This document shows positions 17,160-24,981 of a DNA stretch of 45,469 nt, piece by piece (within the stretch, counting starts at the first letter, position 1; each line of letters starts with the position of its first letter). The stretch comes from Mesorhizobium sp. Its GTDB lineage: Bacteria > Pseudomonadota > Alphaproteobacteria > Rhizobiales > Rhizobiaceae. Location: NCBI GenBank assembly GCA_004017275.1, contig SAKE01000031.1, positions 1 through 45,469 of the forward strand, given 5' to 3'. Position numbers and translations under genes: made by a program. A model generated the notes under the pieces. It saw nothing but the letters and a program-made list of their open reading frames with translations, did not search any database and was not told the origin of the DNA.

Positions 17160-17336
17160 AAGCCGGCTTCCTCTCATAGCATGACGGCCCGACGAGGTTG
17201 CATCCGCTGCCGAGAGGATACCCAGAGTCGGGCCTTGCACTCGGGCCGCAACTTGGCGTTCAACATCGAATGGCGTTGGGCTTCCCAGAGGGAAGTCATT
17301 CCTGTCGACCACATCTGCTCGGGTTCCCTAGAATTG

Positions 17337-17555
17337 CTAGAGGTTCCGGCCGCGTGCGGCTACATCCGCCGGCGCCTCATCCGCCGGATAGCCGAGATCC
17401 TTTTTTTCCGGCAGAGATAGGCCGGCAAGTGCCCTGCGCTGTCTGAAATCCTGATATCGGCGTCGAAACCCTGCGAAGACACGCGCGACATGCCCGGCGA
17501 GCAAACCGGCAAAACGGGAGGTCGGCTGGAAGGTCCTGAGGCTGATGGAGGTCAT
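17337..17555 (-). CDS. Small DUF1127-like protein
   Basis: A 72-aa basic protein. RRRYQDFRQRRALAGLSLPE then KKDLGYPADEAPAD matches the DUF1127 layout (amphipathic basic helix, LxxL, then DLG/DIG turn), although the DIG motif reads DLG and the trailing Arg is replaced by Pro. The ATG at 17555 has SD GAGGGAG about 7 nt upstream. It is divergent from the SARP-TPR regulator at 17714 over a 158-bp region, mirroring the SARP/DUF1127 arrangement near 8000. The 177 bp between it and the ureohydrolase hold nothing recognised. Function unknown. Confidence 0.7.
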   Translation of the reverse strand: MTSISLRTFQPTSRFAGLLAGHVARVFAGFRRRYQDFRQRRALAGLSLPEKKDLGYPADEAPADVAARGRNL

Positions 17556-17713
17556 TTTTATTCTCCCTCGTTCGAATTCATGAGGGCAGTCTCCCGCCGG
17601 CGCGCTTTATCGATGTTCATCTAGGCGTGAAACCGGAGGAGAAACCGCTACCGAAGCCGCTAAATCGTCGTTAAGTCGGCAGCGGGAAGTGATATTCTAC
17701 CCAATGCTGTTAC

Positions 17714-19753
17714 ATGGGGGCCGGGGTGCACATCGGATTGCTTGGCGGTATCGAGGTTGCCTCTTCAGGCGGGCAATCCCTGCGCTTCGCGACGCGCAAG
17801 ACGTCGTTGCTGTTTGCCGCGCTCGTTCTGGCCGGGTCCAAGGGCCTTCGCCGCGAGAGGGTGGCGGCGATGCTGTGGGCCGACAGCGGCGAGCAGCAAG
17901 CGCGGAACAGCCTGCGCCAGGCGCTGGTCGACATCAGGCGGCTGTTTCCGACCACCGGCAACGAGGCCATACGCGTCGAAGGCAATGCCCACACCATATG
18001 GCTGGCGGCAAATGCCGACGAGGCCGACATCTGGATGTTCGACCGGAATATCCAAGCCAGTGATGGCGCCAGCCTCGCGACAGCGGCGAACCTCTACCGG
18101 GGCGACTTGCTCGACGGTTTGTCGTTTCCCGGCGAGATCGACGAATGGCTTGCGCCGCTTCGAGCAAACTATGCCCGCAAGGCGCTGGACCTCGCCGAGC
18201 GGCTGAGCCTTCTGCCGGAGATGGACGCCAGTCAGGAAATGGCTTGCGAAAGGCTGGCGGAGCGGCTGGTGGCGCTCGATCCATGCGCCGAGCAGGCCCA
18301 CCGCGCGCTTATCCGCATCTTTCGCCGTCGCGGCAAAACCAACGACGCCTTCCGCCAGTTCCTGGCCTGCAAGGAGGCGCTGAAGCGCGAACTCGGCGTC
18401 GCCCCTGAGGCGGCGACGCAGGCGCTGGTCGAGCGTATCGAGGCGCCTGAGGCAGAGCATCGGCACGAGCAGGCGCCCAGCAGCTCCGGCCCGCCCGAAA
18501 CCAGGGCGCCGCGGCGGGAAACGGTGGCGGAACCGGCGCGCCCCGCCGTTTCCATACCGGAAAAGCCGTCGATCGCGGTGCTACCGTTCCAGAACATGAG
18601 CGGCGACGCCGAGCAGGACTATTTCACCGACGGCGTGGTCGAGGAGATCACCACGGCGCTGTCGCATGTGAGCTGGCTGTTCGTGATCGCTCGGAATTCC
18701 GCTTTCGCCTATAAGGGTCAGGCGGTCGATATAAAACGCGCGGCGCGGAAGCTGGGAGTGCGCTACGTGGTTGAGGGCAGCGTGCGCAAGGCGGGCAGCC
18801 GGCTCCGCGTCGCGGGCCAGCTGATCGAGGTAGCAACGGGCGCGAGCCTGTGGGCCGACCGTTTCGAGGGCGACGTCGCCGACGTGTTCGAACTGCAGGA
18901 CCTCGTCGCCTCCAGCGTCATAGGTGCGATTTCGCCCAGGCTCGAACAGGCCGAGATAGCGCGGGCCAAGCGCAAGCCGACCGAGAGTCTCGACGCCTAC
19001 GACAATTACCTACGCGGCATGGCGAACCTTTACCGCTGGACGAGAGCGGGACTGGAGGAGGCGCTGCCGCATTTCTACAAGGCCATTGAGCTCGACCCTG
19101 ACTTTGCCGCCGCGCAAGGCGCTGCCGCTTGGTGCTACTTCTGGCGGATGGCGAACGGCTGGATGACGGACCGGCAGAAGGAGAGCGCCGAGGTTTCCCG
19201 GCTGGTCGGCAACGTCACCATAGCCGGCCAGGACGACGCGGTAGCGCTGGCTTTCAGCGGCCTCGCACTGGGCTATGTCATCGGCGACTACGAGGCTGGT
19301 TCGGCACTGACCGACCGGGCGCTCGCGCTTAACCCCAACTGCGCTGCCGCATGGAGCGCCAGCGGCTGCCTAAAAGCCTGCCATGACGACCCGGACATCG
19401 CGATCGAGCATCTGTCGCGGGCAAGGCGGCTGAGCCCGCTCGATCCGCTGACTTTCTTCATGCAGTGCTTCACGGCCTTCGCCCATTTCGTGGCCGGCCG
19501 CTATGATGCCGCCTGGCCGATCGCGGAGGCAGCATCCCGCGCGCAGCCCTATTATCTCACCGGTCTACGCGTGGCCGCAGCCAGCAACGCCATGGCCGGC
19601 AGGCTGGATGCCGCGAGCAAGCACATCGCGCTGTCGCTGCAGCTCGATCCCGAATTGACCGTCTCCAACCTCAGGCACCGGGTGGGGCAGATCAGGCCGG
19701 CCTATTTCGTCAGATATGTCGAGGCACTGCGGCTAGCCGGCCTGCCCGATTGA
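17714..19753 (+). CDS. SARP/BTAD regulator with TolB-like and TPR domains
   Basis: A 679-aa protein. Residues about 1-100 give a winged-helix-like part (GLLGGIEV start, AAMLWADSGEQQARNSLRQA), about 100-245 the BTAD helical domain ending LKRELGVAPEAATQALVERI. A Pro/Ala/Glu linker (about 250-285) leads to IAVLPFQNMSGDAEQDYFTD and GVVEEITTALS, the adenylate-cyclase-associated TolB-like domain (about 288-425), then TPR repeats (AIELDPDFAAAQGAAAW, ALALNPNCAAAWSASG, LSRARRLSPLDPL). No cyclase catalytic domain is present. The ATG at 17714 has a poor SD; a GTG at 17726 is possible. Probably a cytoplasmic transcription regulator; target unknown. A ureohydrolase remnant follows the stop. Confidence 0.85.
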   Translation: MGAGVHIGLLGGIEVASSGGQSLRFATRKTSLLFAALVLAGSKGLRRERVAAMLWADSGEQQARNSLRQALVDIRRLFPTTGNEAIRVEGNAHTIWLAANADEADIWMFDRNIQASDGASLATAANLYRGDLLDGLSFPGEIDEWLAPLRANYARKALDLAERLSLLPEMDASQEMACERLAERLVALDPCAEQAHRALIRIFRRRGKTNDAFRQFLACKEALKRELGVAPEAATQALVERIEAPEAEHRHEQAPSSSGPPETRAPRRETVAEPARPAVSIPEKPSIAVLPFQNMSGDAEQDYFTDGVVEEITTALSHVSWLFVIARNSAFAYKGQAVDIKRAARKLGVRYVVEGSVRKAGSRLRVAGQLIEVATGASLWADRFEGDVADVFELQDLVASSVIGAISPRLEQAEIARAKRKPTESLDAYDNYLRGMANLYRWTRAGLEEALPHFYKAIELDPDFAAAQGAAAWCYFWRMANGWMTDRQKESAEVSRLVGNVTIAGQDDAVALAFSGLALGYVIGDYEAGSALTDRALALNPNCAAAWSASGCLKACHDDPDIAIEHLSRARRLSPLDPLTFFMQCFTAFAHFVAGRYDAAWPIAEAASRAQPYYLTGLRVAAASNAMAGRLDAASKHIALSLQLDPELTVSNLRHRVGQIRPAYFVRYVEALRLAGLPD

Positions 19754-19773
19754 GCCGGGCGGCGAGAGCCCGC

Positions 19774-19833
19774 TCCCTGACCGCCACACGGCTTCTGGTC
19801 AATGTGATCGGCACCATCGTGCGGCAGGTTTGA
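19774..19833 (+). pseudogene. 3' remnant of a second ureohydrolase gene
   Basis: The codons from 19777 read LTATRLLVNVIGTIVRQ followed by V and a stop, the same as the C-terminus of the ureohydrolase at 17103-17159 except for the last residue (Gly there). At DNA level 52 of 57 bases match; four of the five differences are synonymous third positions (ACT/ACC, ACG/ACA, CTC/CTG, GTT/GTG). No upstream ureohydrolase sequence is attached: homology stops a few bases before 19777, 20-odd bp after the SARP-TPR stop. This is the tail of a diverged copy, not a fresh duplication. Confidence 0.75.
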
Positions 19834-19835
19834 TA

Positions 19836-20498
19836 TCACAGCCCTGCTTTTCGCCATAGACCGGCCCAAAAGCGCTTGAGCGAGCTCGCGGTCGAGATAG
19901 GCGGACGCTTTTCCACGCCCGGGTATTCGATCCTGTCTTGTCCGACCGGCTCGTCGCTCCAGACCATGGCGAAGGCAATGCCTTTCAGCCCAAGTTCTCC
20001 GATCCGACGCACGATCGACTCCTGCAGATAGATACTGGATACTCGCACACCGTCGGCACGCTCGGGCAGCTTGAATATCTCGGCGTCGCCAATGGCGTCC
20101 GGTCGAAGAACGGTGCTTTCGATCATCATTATGCCGCCATCGTCAAAGCGAACGAGCTTTGAGCGTTCCTCATCCAGCGCATCGACCACAGTGGTGACGT
20201 TGAACAGCGATATGGCTTCGTCAGAACGAAGCGGCAGGAATTCACCGTACGGTTCGAGGGTTGGCTTCAGCAACTCCAGCGCCCTCGCCCGCAAGATGAG
20301 CACCTCCTCACCAAGCCAGGGAAAATCTGAATGTTGCCGGGGAGATCCGTCCTCTTGCTCGCGCAGGAATTCCATTCGAGGCGCGTGCCATCCTGTCTGC
20401 CGCTGGCCGCCAAGCGCCGCGAACAGCTCGTAGTCGTCCGCCTGCCGGGGAAGGACCCATTCCTGTCCCTCCACCACGCTCAGAACATAGATTTTCAT
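19836..20498 (-). CDS. Imm11/DUF1629-like protein
   Basis: A 220-aa soluble protein beginning MKIYVLSVVEGQEW. The C-terminal two-thirds follow the layout I associate with the Imm11 (DUF1629) family: a segment near LILRARALELLKPTLEPYGE, then LFNVTTVVDALDEERSK, IFKLPERADGVRVSS and the closing helix and strand IGELGLKGIAFAMVW. Many members are immunity proteins of polymorphic toxin systems; others are orphans. No toxin gene is adjacent, so an immunity role is only a possibility. It ends 2 bp from the ureohydrolase remnant, convergent. It is separated from the downstream hydrolase by 53 bp on its upstream side. Confidence 0.6.
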   Translation of the reverse strand: MKIYVLSVVEGQEWVLPRQADDYELFAALGGQRQTGWHAPRMEFLREQEDGSPRQHSDFPWLGEEVLILRARALELLKPTLEPYGEFLPLRSDEAISLFNVTTVVDALDEERSKLVRFDDGGIMMIESTVLRPDAIGDAEIFKLPERADGVRVSSIYLQESIVRRIGELGLKGIAFAMVWSDEPVGQDRIEYPGVEKRPPISTASSLKRFWAGLWRKAGL

Positions 20499-20551
20499 CC
20501 GATCTCCCCGCCTCCGCGCAGTGCCCGTAAGGCTCCGCCTCCTCCCTGGAT

Positions 20552-21373
20552 TTATCCAGATCGAGGCAGAAAATCGAGGACCGCCGCGACGATCGCCTCG
20601 GGAGCGTCTTCCTGGACGAGATGCTTGGCATCCGGAATGACGATAAACTGCGCAGCTGGAATGCGACGCGCGAGTTCTTCTCCAACCTTCAAGGGAATCC
20701 AGTCATCATCGGCGCCCCACAGGATAGACACCGGGCAGCGGATTTCGCCGTAGCGCCACTCAACCTCCTGGCTGTATTTGTCGTCCATCTGAGCAACTTG
20801 ACGCCAGAACGCCTTCTGACCCGACTCCCCAAGCCAGGGATCGAGATATAGCTTCATTTCGGTTTCTCGGAGCGGATTTCGAACGGCGCCTCCGATATAC
20901 GCGCGCAAGATCGCCTCATGAATATAGGCCGGCAATTCCGAAAACACGCCCTCGTTTGCCTTGGCGGCCTGTACCAGGGGCGAGCCCTGCGGGCTGATCG
21001 CGACCGGGTCGATCAGAACGAGCGAACGATAGTCCAGACCGTCGATCAGGTGTGCGCGGAGCGCTGTCGAGCCGCCAAAGTCATGTGCGACGATGTCGGG
21101 CCGGTCGATGTCCCAATGAGCGCACAATGCCGCGAACAAGCCATTCTGCATGCCACGGGAAACGTCCGTGTCGGGTTTGGCGGACTGCCCGTAGCCGAGC
21201 ATGTCATAATAAAAGACGCGACGATGCCGCGCGAGCCATGGAGCAATGCGCCGCCATGCCAACGAAGAAAACGGCGTGCCGTGCATGACCACAGCCGGTG
21301 GGCCGTCGCCGATCACCCCCCATGCAATGTTGTGTTCACCGAACTGGAACCGTTCGGGCAGTTGCCACGCCAT
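20552..21373 (-). CDS. Alpha/beta hydrolase, Asp-nucleophile type (dehalogenase/epoxide hydrolase-like)
   Basis: A 273-aa alpha/beta hydrolase. The oxyanion segment reads VVMHGTPFSSLAW, the nucleophile elbow VAHDFGGSTAL has Asp instead of Ser, as in haloalkane dehalogenases and epoxide hydrolases, and the base His is in VIPDAKHLVQED, with the acid likely in LWGADDDWIP. The substrate (C-halogen or epoxide) cannot be told from this. An in-frame start at 21421 would add 16 residues; the ATG at 21373 is preferred because GGAG lies 7 nt upstream and the N-terminus then matches the family. It is transcribed toward the Imm11-like gene's 5' side on the same strand. Confidence 0.85.
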   Translation of the reverse strand: MAWQLPERFQFGEHNIAWGVIGDGPPAVVMHGTPFSSLAWRRIAPWLARHRRVFYYDMLGYGQSAKPDTDVSRGMQNGLFAALCAHWDIDRPDIVAHDFGGSTALRAHLIDGLDYRSLVLIDPVAISPQGSPLVQAAKANEGVFSELPAYIHEAILRAYIGGAVRNPLRETEMKLYLDPWLGESGQKAFWRQVAQMDDKYSQEVEWRYGEIRCPVSILWGADDDWIPLKVGEELARRIPAAQFIVIPDAKHLVQEDAPEAIVAAVLDFLPRSG

Positions 21374-21725
21374 TTTGCTCTCCATGCGTCCTACACGGTC
21401 AGCCGGGAAACGTTCCGTCATCAGAACTCGTTCCGGCAGCTCGCCACGAGAATCTCAGCGCAAATCCCGTCGGTCGAGCAGGATGCGATGAATCTGGATC
21501 CGCTGCGGCAGTTCGATCAGGAACTCCGGATCGCGTTGGAGATGGTGGACTTTGGTCGGTTCGCCCTTGGTGAAAGCCGTCATCGATTCGGTGCTGCCGC
21601 CTGAAGGTTCCCTGGAAATCCTCGACACAAGAGAGCCATGGTTTAAGACGCGCTCGTCAGCCCAAACAAAAACAGGTCGACCGTCCTGTTCGTTGAAATG
21701 ACCTGATCCGCTGATTTTCCACCGT
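21374..21725. other. 352-bp gap with no intact gene
   Basis: No convincing gene is seen. On the minus strand one frame reads GRPVFVWADERVLNHG and, further on, PTKVHHLQRDPEFLIELP (about 21510-21690), which vaguely recalls the sheet and KxxNLxRDP segment of pyridoxamine-oxidase-fold (PPOX) proteins. It has no start, no full domain and no good codon pattern, so at most it is a decayed fragment. The stretch also contains the promoter region of the hydrolase gene at 20552. Confidence 0.3.
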
Positions 21726-22364
21726 TCAGGGAACGGGCGGCAATTCGGGCGCATCCAGTCCCTTGAAGGGATCGCGCCAGGCGTCGATCTCGTCGAGCCG
21801 ACGATACCAGCGGCGGACAGAGGGATAATCGTCGAGCGGCAGTCTGGCGGCATCGTTGAACGGCAGAAAGGTCGCCATTCGAAAGTCGGCATAGGACACC
21901 GAATTTCCGACCAGCCATTGCCGCTCGGCAAGCACGGCGTCGAGTATTGCGGCGGCCGTTCGGAAATGTCTTAGCCCCTCCTCCACCCGCCCCTGATCGA
22001 TCGGGCCTATGCCATACCGCTGTTTGGTGCCACGTTCGAAATGCACCATGTCGCAAGCGAATGCGAAATGCTCCTTGCCCCAGCTGAGCCACCGGATCAT
22101 CTCGGGTTCGTCATCGCCGGTGCGCCAGAAATCCGATTGCGCATGGCGCGAGAGCCGGCAGGCTATGGCATCTGCCTCCCAGAGGCTTTTTCCCTCTTCT
22201 TCCACGAGGATTGGCAGTGAAAGATTGGGATTTAACCGGCGAAATTTCTCCAATTTCTCCGGAGCGAATGGCGAGGCGAATTCAAATTCGATATTCACGT
22301 CGAGGTAGCGTGCCACCGCGACTGCCAGACGAGGATTGGGATTGCGGCTGAAGTACAGCTTCAT
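21726..22364 (-). CDS. Glutathione S-transferase family protein
   Basis: A 212-aa cytoplasmic protein with a thioredoxin-like N-terminal domain (MKLYFSRNPNPRLAVAVARY, then LNPNLSLPILVEEEGKSLWE with the cis-Pro of the SxPxL strand) and an all-helical C-terminal domain (WLSWGKEHFA..., LVGNSVSYADFRMATFLPF with the N-capping box SYADF). The usual glutathione-contacting Glu-Ser pair reads EA here, so binding may be altered. Serine 6 or tyrosine 4 could be the thiol-activating residue. Substrate unknown. It precedes no obvious partner; 40 bp separate it from the epimerase-like gene on the same strand, possibly one transcript. Confidence 0.88.
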   Translation of the reverse strand: MKLYFSRNPNPRLAVAVARYLDVNIEFEFASPFAPEKLEKFRRLNPNLSLPILVEEEGKSLWEADAIACRLSRHAQSDFWRTGDDEPEMIRWLSWGKEHFAFACDMVHFERGTKQRYGIGPIDQGRVEEGLRHFRTAAAILDAVLAERQWLVGNSVSYADFRMATFLPFNDAARLPLDDYPSVRRWYRRLDEIDAWRDPFKGLDAPELPPVP

Positions 22365-22404
22365 TGGGCACCGCTGGTGTGGCTGGATCTGGCGATCACG
22401 GGCG

Positions 22405-23277
22405 TCACAGCAGCCGGATCTGATAGCTCAGCACGCGCTTTGCTTCAGGCGCGATCAGCATCAGGCTCGGCTTGTCGACAAAGTCGCCGTCGAAATCCAC
22501 CGGGCTTGCAAGGCCGTGCCAGGGTTCGATGCACAGGAATGGCGCGCCGCTTGGCTTTGACCAGACGCCCAATTCCCGAAATCCCCGCCAGGACATCTCG
22601 ATCGCCGGACCACGCCCGGCGGCATAACGCACGCTGGTGCTGGCAGGCTGGTCCATGATCATGGCGTCCCCGTCGAACAGCTGTTCGGAGAGCGCGAGAA
22701 TGTTGCCCTCGACAGGCGTCGGCTGTGGCGTTTTCAGCAGCAGGCCGTCCTTGAGGCGGCGGATAGGCGCCGATTCGTCGTCGGCAAAAATCAGCTGGTA
22801 ATCCGTCTTGGCCAGATCCGGCAGCAAGGGCCAATTGAATGCCGGGTGCGCCCCGATCGATGCCGGCAGCGGCTCGTCGCCGGTGTTGGTGATGTCGAAG
22901 CTCACACTGAGTTGCTTGCGGTCCAGCGCGTAGGTCACCGCCAAGCGAAAGGCGAAGGGGTAGTGCGCGCGGGTTTCGGCGTCATCGGTGAGCACCAGCG
23001 TGCAGGATCGAGGTCCCCTCTGCGCCCAGGCAAACGGCTTGTCGCGCGCGAAGCCGTGCTGGGTCATCGGATAGGTCTGGCCTTGATGGTGCAACCGGTC
23101 GCCCTTCAGCCGTCCGACGATCGGGAACAGCACCGGCGAGTGACGCCGCCATTCCGGGCCGGCCTGCCACAGAAACTCGGTGCCGTTGGCACCGCGCAGG
23201 GAAACCAGTTCGGCGCCCTGCCCGACGATAGTCGCCGAGATGCCGTCACCGTGAAGCGTCAGGCTGTCTTGTTCCAT
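22405..23277 (-). CDS. Aldose 1-epimerase family protein (LacX-like)
   Basis: A 290-aa protein of the galactose-mutarotase fold, closer to the LacX/YeaD-like group than to GalM. Active-site-type segments are PMTQHGFARDKPF (His) and PASIGAHPAFNWP (His), followed by a C-terminal LGVWSKPSGAPFLCIEPWHG with the catalytic-type Glu. Members interconvert anomers of sugars or sugar phosphates; the substrate here is unknown. The ATG at 23277 gives MEQDSLTLHG, the expected N-terminus. It is followed on the same strand by the GST gene. The 190 bp upstream hold only the terminator of the BI-1 gene. Confidence 0.88.
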   Translation of the reverse strand: MEQDSLTLHGDGISATIVGQGAELVSLRGANGTEFLWQAGPEWRRHSPVLFPIVGRLKGDRLHHQGQTYPMTQHGFARDKPFAWAQRGPRSCTLVLTDDAETRAHYPFAFRLAVTYALDRKQLSVSFDITNTGDEPLPASIGAHPAFNWPLLPDLAKTDYQLIFADDESAPIRRLKDGLLLKTPQPTPVEGNILALSEQLFDGDAMIMDQPASTSVRYAAGRGPAIEMSWRGFRELGVWSKPSGAPFLCIEPWHGLASPVDFDGDFVDKPSLMLIAPEAKRVLSYQIRLL

Positions 23278-23399
23278 GCATCCTCGCGGCTGTCTGCCGG
23301 CAGGCTAGCAAAGGGCAACGCCTGAACTCAAGAGCGGCAGACCCGTACCTCACTCAGCTGTGATGAACGATCAAGACACGGCAAATGCTGCCTCAAATG

Positions 23400-23434
23400 A
23401 AAAACCGTGGCCGGAGGTAGCCCTCCGACCACGG
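23400..23434 (-). terminator. Rho-independent terminator of the sigma/anti-sigma/BI-1 operon
   Basis: On the minus strand CCGTGGTCGGAGG, a GCTA loop and CCTCCGGCCACGG form a 13-bp stem with one mismatch (23405-23434), directly followed by TTTTT (23404-23400). It lies 33 bp after the stop of the BI-1 gene. This is the clearest terminator in the window. Confidence 0.9.
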
Positions 23435-23467
23435 CAAGATGCGTAGTGTTGCCTGCTAACGTTTGGG

Positions 23468-24184
23468 TCACTCGCGTTCGCCGGTGAAGTTCAGCAACAG
23501 CTGGAAGATGTTGATGAAGTTCAGATAGAGCGAGAAGGCGCCGAAGACGGCAAGCTTCTGGCGCGATTCAGCGTCGAAGTTCTCGGCGTATTGTTCCTTG
23601 ATCGTCTGCGTGTCCCAGGCGGTCAGGCCGATGAACACGGCGATGCCGATGACCGAGATGGCGAATTGCAGCGCGGTCGAGCCGAGGAAGATGTTGACGA
23701 TGCTGGCGATCACCACGCCGATCAGGCCCATGATCAGGAACGACGAGAACTGTGTCAGGTCGCGCCTGGTCGTGTAGCCGTAAAGGCTGGTGGCGCCGAA
23801 CATGGTGGCGGCGATGAAGAAGGTGCGCGCGATGCTGGTTCCGGTGAAGACCAGGAACACGGAGGCGAGCGACAGGCCCATCACCGCGCAGAAGGCCCAG
23901 AACATGGCCTGGGCGCTGGCCGCCGACATGGTCTGCATCTTGAACGAGAACAGTATGACGAAGGCGAGCGGCGCCAGCATCACCACCCATTTCAGCGGGC
24001 TGGAGAAGATCGGCACGTAGAGCGCCGGGGTCGACGAAATCATGACGGCGACAAGGCCGGTGACCACCAGGCCGACGCCCATGTAGTTGTAGACGCGCAG
24101 CATATGCTGGCGCAGGCCCTCGTCGAAGATGGCTCCGGTTTGGGCGCCGGCGCCGGTGCGGTATCCCAGATTGGGCGTGTTCAT
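23468..24184 (-). CDS. Bax inhibitor-1/YccA family membrane protein
   Basis: A 238-aa inner-membrane protein with about seven hydrophobic segments (GVGLVVTGLVAVMISS, VVMLAPLAFVILFSF, MFWAFCAVMGLSLASVFLVF, FFIAATMFGATSLYGY, FLIMGLIGVVIASIVNIFL and others), ending with the conserved ALSLYLNFINIFQLLL-type helix. The Bax inhibitor-1 family is implicated in cation (calcium) leak and membrane stress control. SD AAGGAG precedes the ATG at 24184. Only 23 bp follow the anti-sigma gene and a strong terminator follows the stop, so it is probably the last gene of the sigma operon. Confidence 0.92.
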   Translation of the reverse strand: MNTPNLGYRTGAGAQTGAIFDEGLRQHMLRVYNYMGVGLVVTGLVAVMISSTPALYVPIFSSPLKWVVMLAPLAFVILFSFKMQTMSAASAQAMFWAFCAVMGLSLASVFLVFTGTSIARTFFIAATMFGATSLYGYTTRRDLTQFSSFLIMGLIGVVIASIVNIFLGSTALQFAISVIGIAVFIGLTAWDTQTIKEQYAENFDAESRQKLAVFGAFSLYLNFINIFQLLLNFTGERE

Positions 24185-24207
24185 TTGCGTTCTCCTTTGT
24201 GGATCGG

Positions 24208-24981
24208 TCAGTAGAGCGTTTTGGCGAGCGTCTCGGCGGCGCGGTCGAGGTCGTGGACCTCGCTTCGTGCGACCACCGCATAGGCGACCTCGCCGATCTG
24301 GAAATAGGCCGAGGAAATGTCGCCCGAGGGCGCCACAGTCGGCTTGACGACGTCGAAGGTTCCCGGCCGGATCGCGAACAGCGACACCAGCCCCATGTCT
24401 TTGGTCTCGACCGCCATCTCGACGCTCGGTCCAAAGCGCGACGGATAGATCTGCACGTCGCGGACCCTCCAGTCGGTCGGCAGCGACGGCATGACAATGG
24501 CTGTCGCCGCACGGATCTCGCCGGCATTATAATTTGGTGCTTCCGGCTGCGACGGCATGCTCTCGCGCACCAGCGTCGTCCTGTGAGCGCGCACCGCCTC
24601 GTCGACATAGGCGGGGGGCTGCGGCGAGGCGATGACCTTGGTCACCGACATCGGCCCGATGATGCCGTTCGCCAGCCAGCCGGCGGCAACGAAGGCGGCC
24701 ACCGCCGCCGCGCGCTGCAGCACGCCGAAGATGCGACCGCGGGCAAGCCCCCTCTCCAGCCGCCGCGCGGCATCGGCGGTCGCGGGCCGCGCCATGCCCT
24801 TGGAGCCGGCAAGCGCCACGCGCAGTTCATCGCGGGTGCGAAGATCCGACATCACGCGCGCCGCTGCCTCTGGCCTCACGGACAGAAATGCCTCGACCTC
24901 TATGCGGCGGGTGACATCGATCTGGTCGTCGACATAGGCGTCGAGGTCGATATCGGTCACGGGATCGACAGTTGCTGTCAT
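24208..24981 (-). CDS. Anti-sigma factor, transmembrane
   Basis: A 257-aa protein. The N-terminal 90 residues (DIDLDAYVDDQIDVTRRIEV, FLSVRPEAAARV) fit the cytoplasmic sigma-binding helices of an anti-sigma factor; no zinc-binding HxxxCxxC motif is present. A single transmembrane segment, VLQRAAAVAAFVAAGWLA, lies near residues 86-103, and the remaining ~150 residues are probably periplasmic, forming a sensor-like domain. The start overlaps the stop of the sigma gene as ATGA (24978-24981), the classical coupling of sigma and anti-sigma. It most likely holds the ECF sigma inactive until an envelope signal. Confidence 0.85.
   Translation of the reverse strand: MTATVDPVTDIDLDAYVDDQIDVTRRIEVEAFLSVRPEAAARVMSDLRTRDELRVALAGSKGMARPATADAARRLERGLARGRIFGVLQRAAAVAAFVAAGWLANGIIGPMSVTKVIASPQPPAYVDEAVRAHRTTLVRESMPSQPEAPNYNAGEIRAATAIVMPSLPTDWRVRDVQIYPSRFGPSVEMAVETKDMGLVSLFAIRPGTFDVVKPTVAPSGDISSAYFQIGEVAYAVVARSEVHDLDRAAETLAKTLY

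Noticed and set aside
17181..17420. Possible 79-aa gene between the ureohydrolase and SARP-TPR genes, plus strand
   Set aside because: No SD or family resemblance, and it overlaps the better supported DUF1127-like gene on the other strand.
21455..21931. 158-aa minus-strand frame overlapping the GST gene
   Set aside because: It runs through the GST gene in another frame; only the part beyond it faintly recalls a PPOX fold and lacks a start, so no gene is called.
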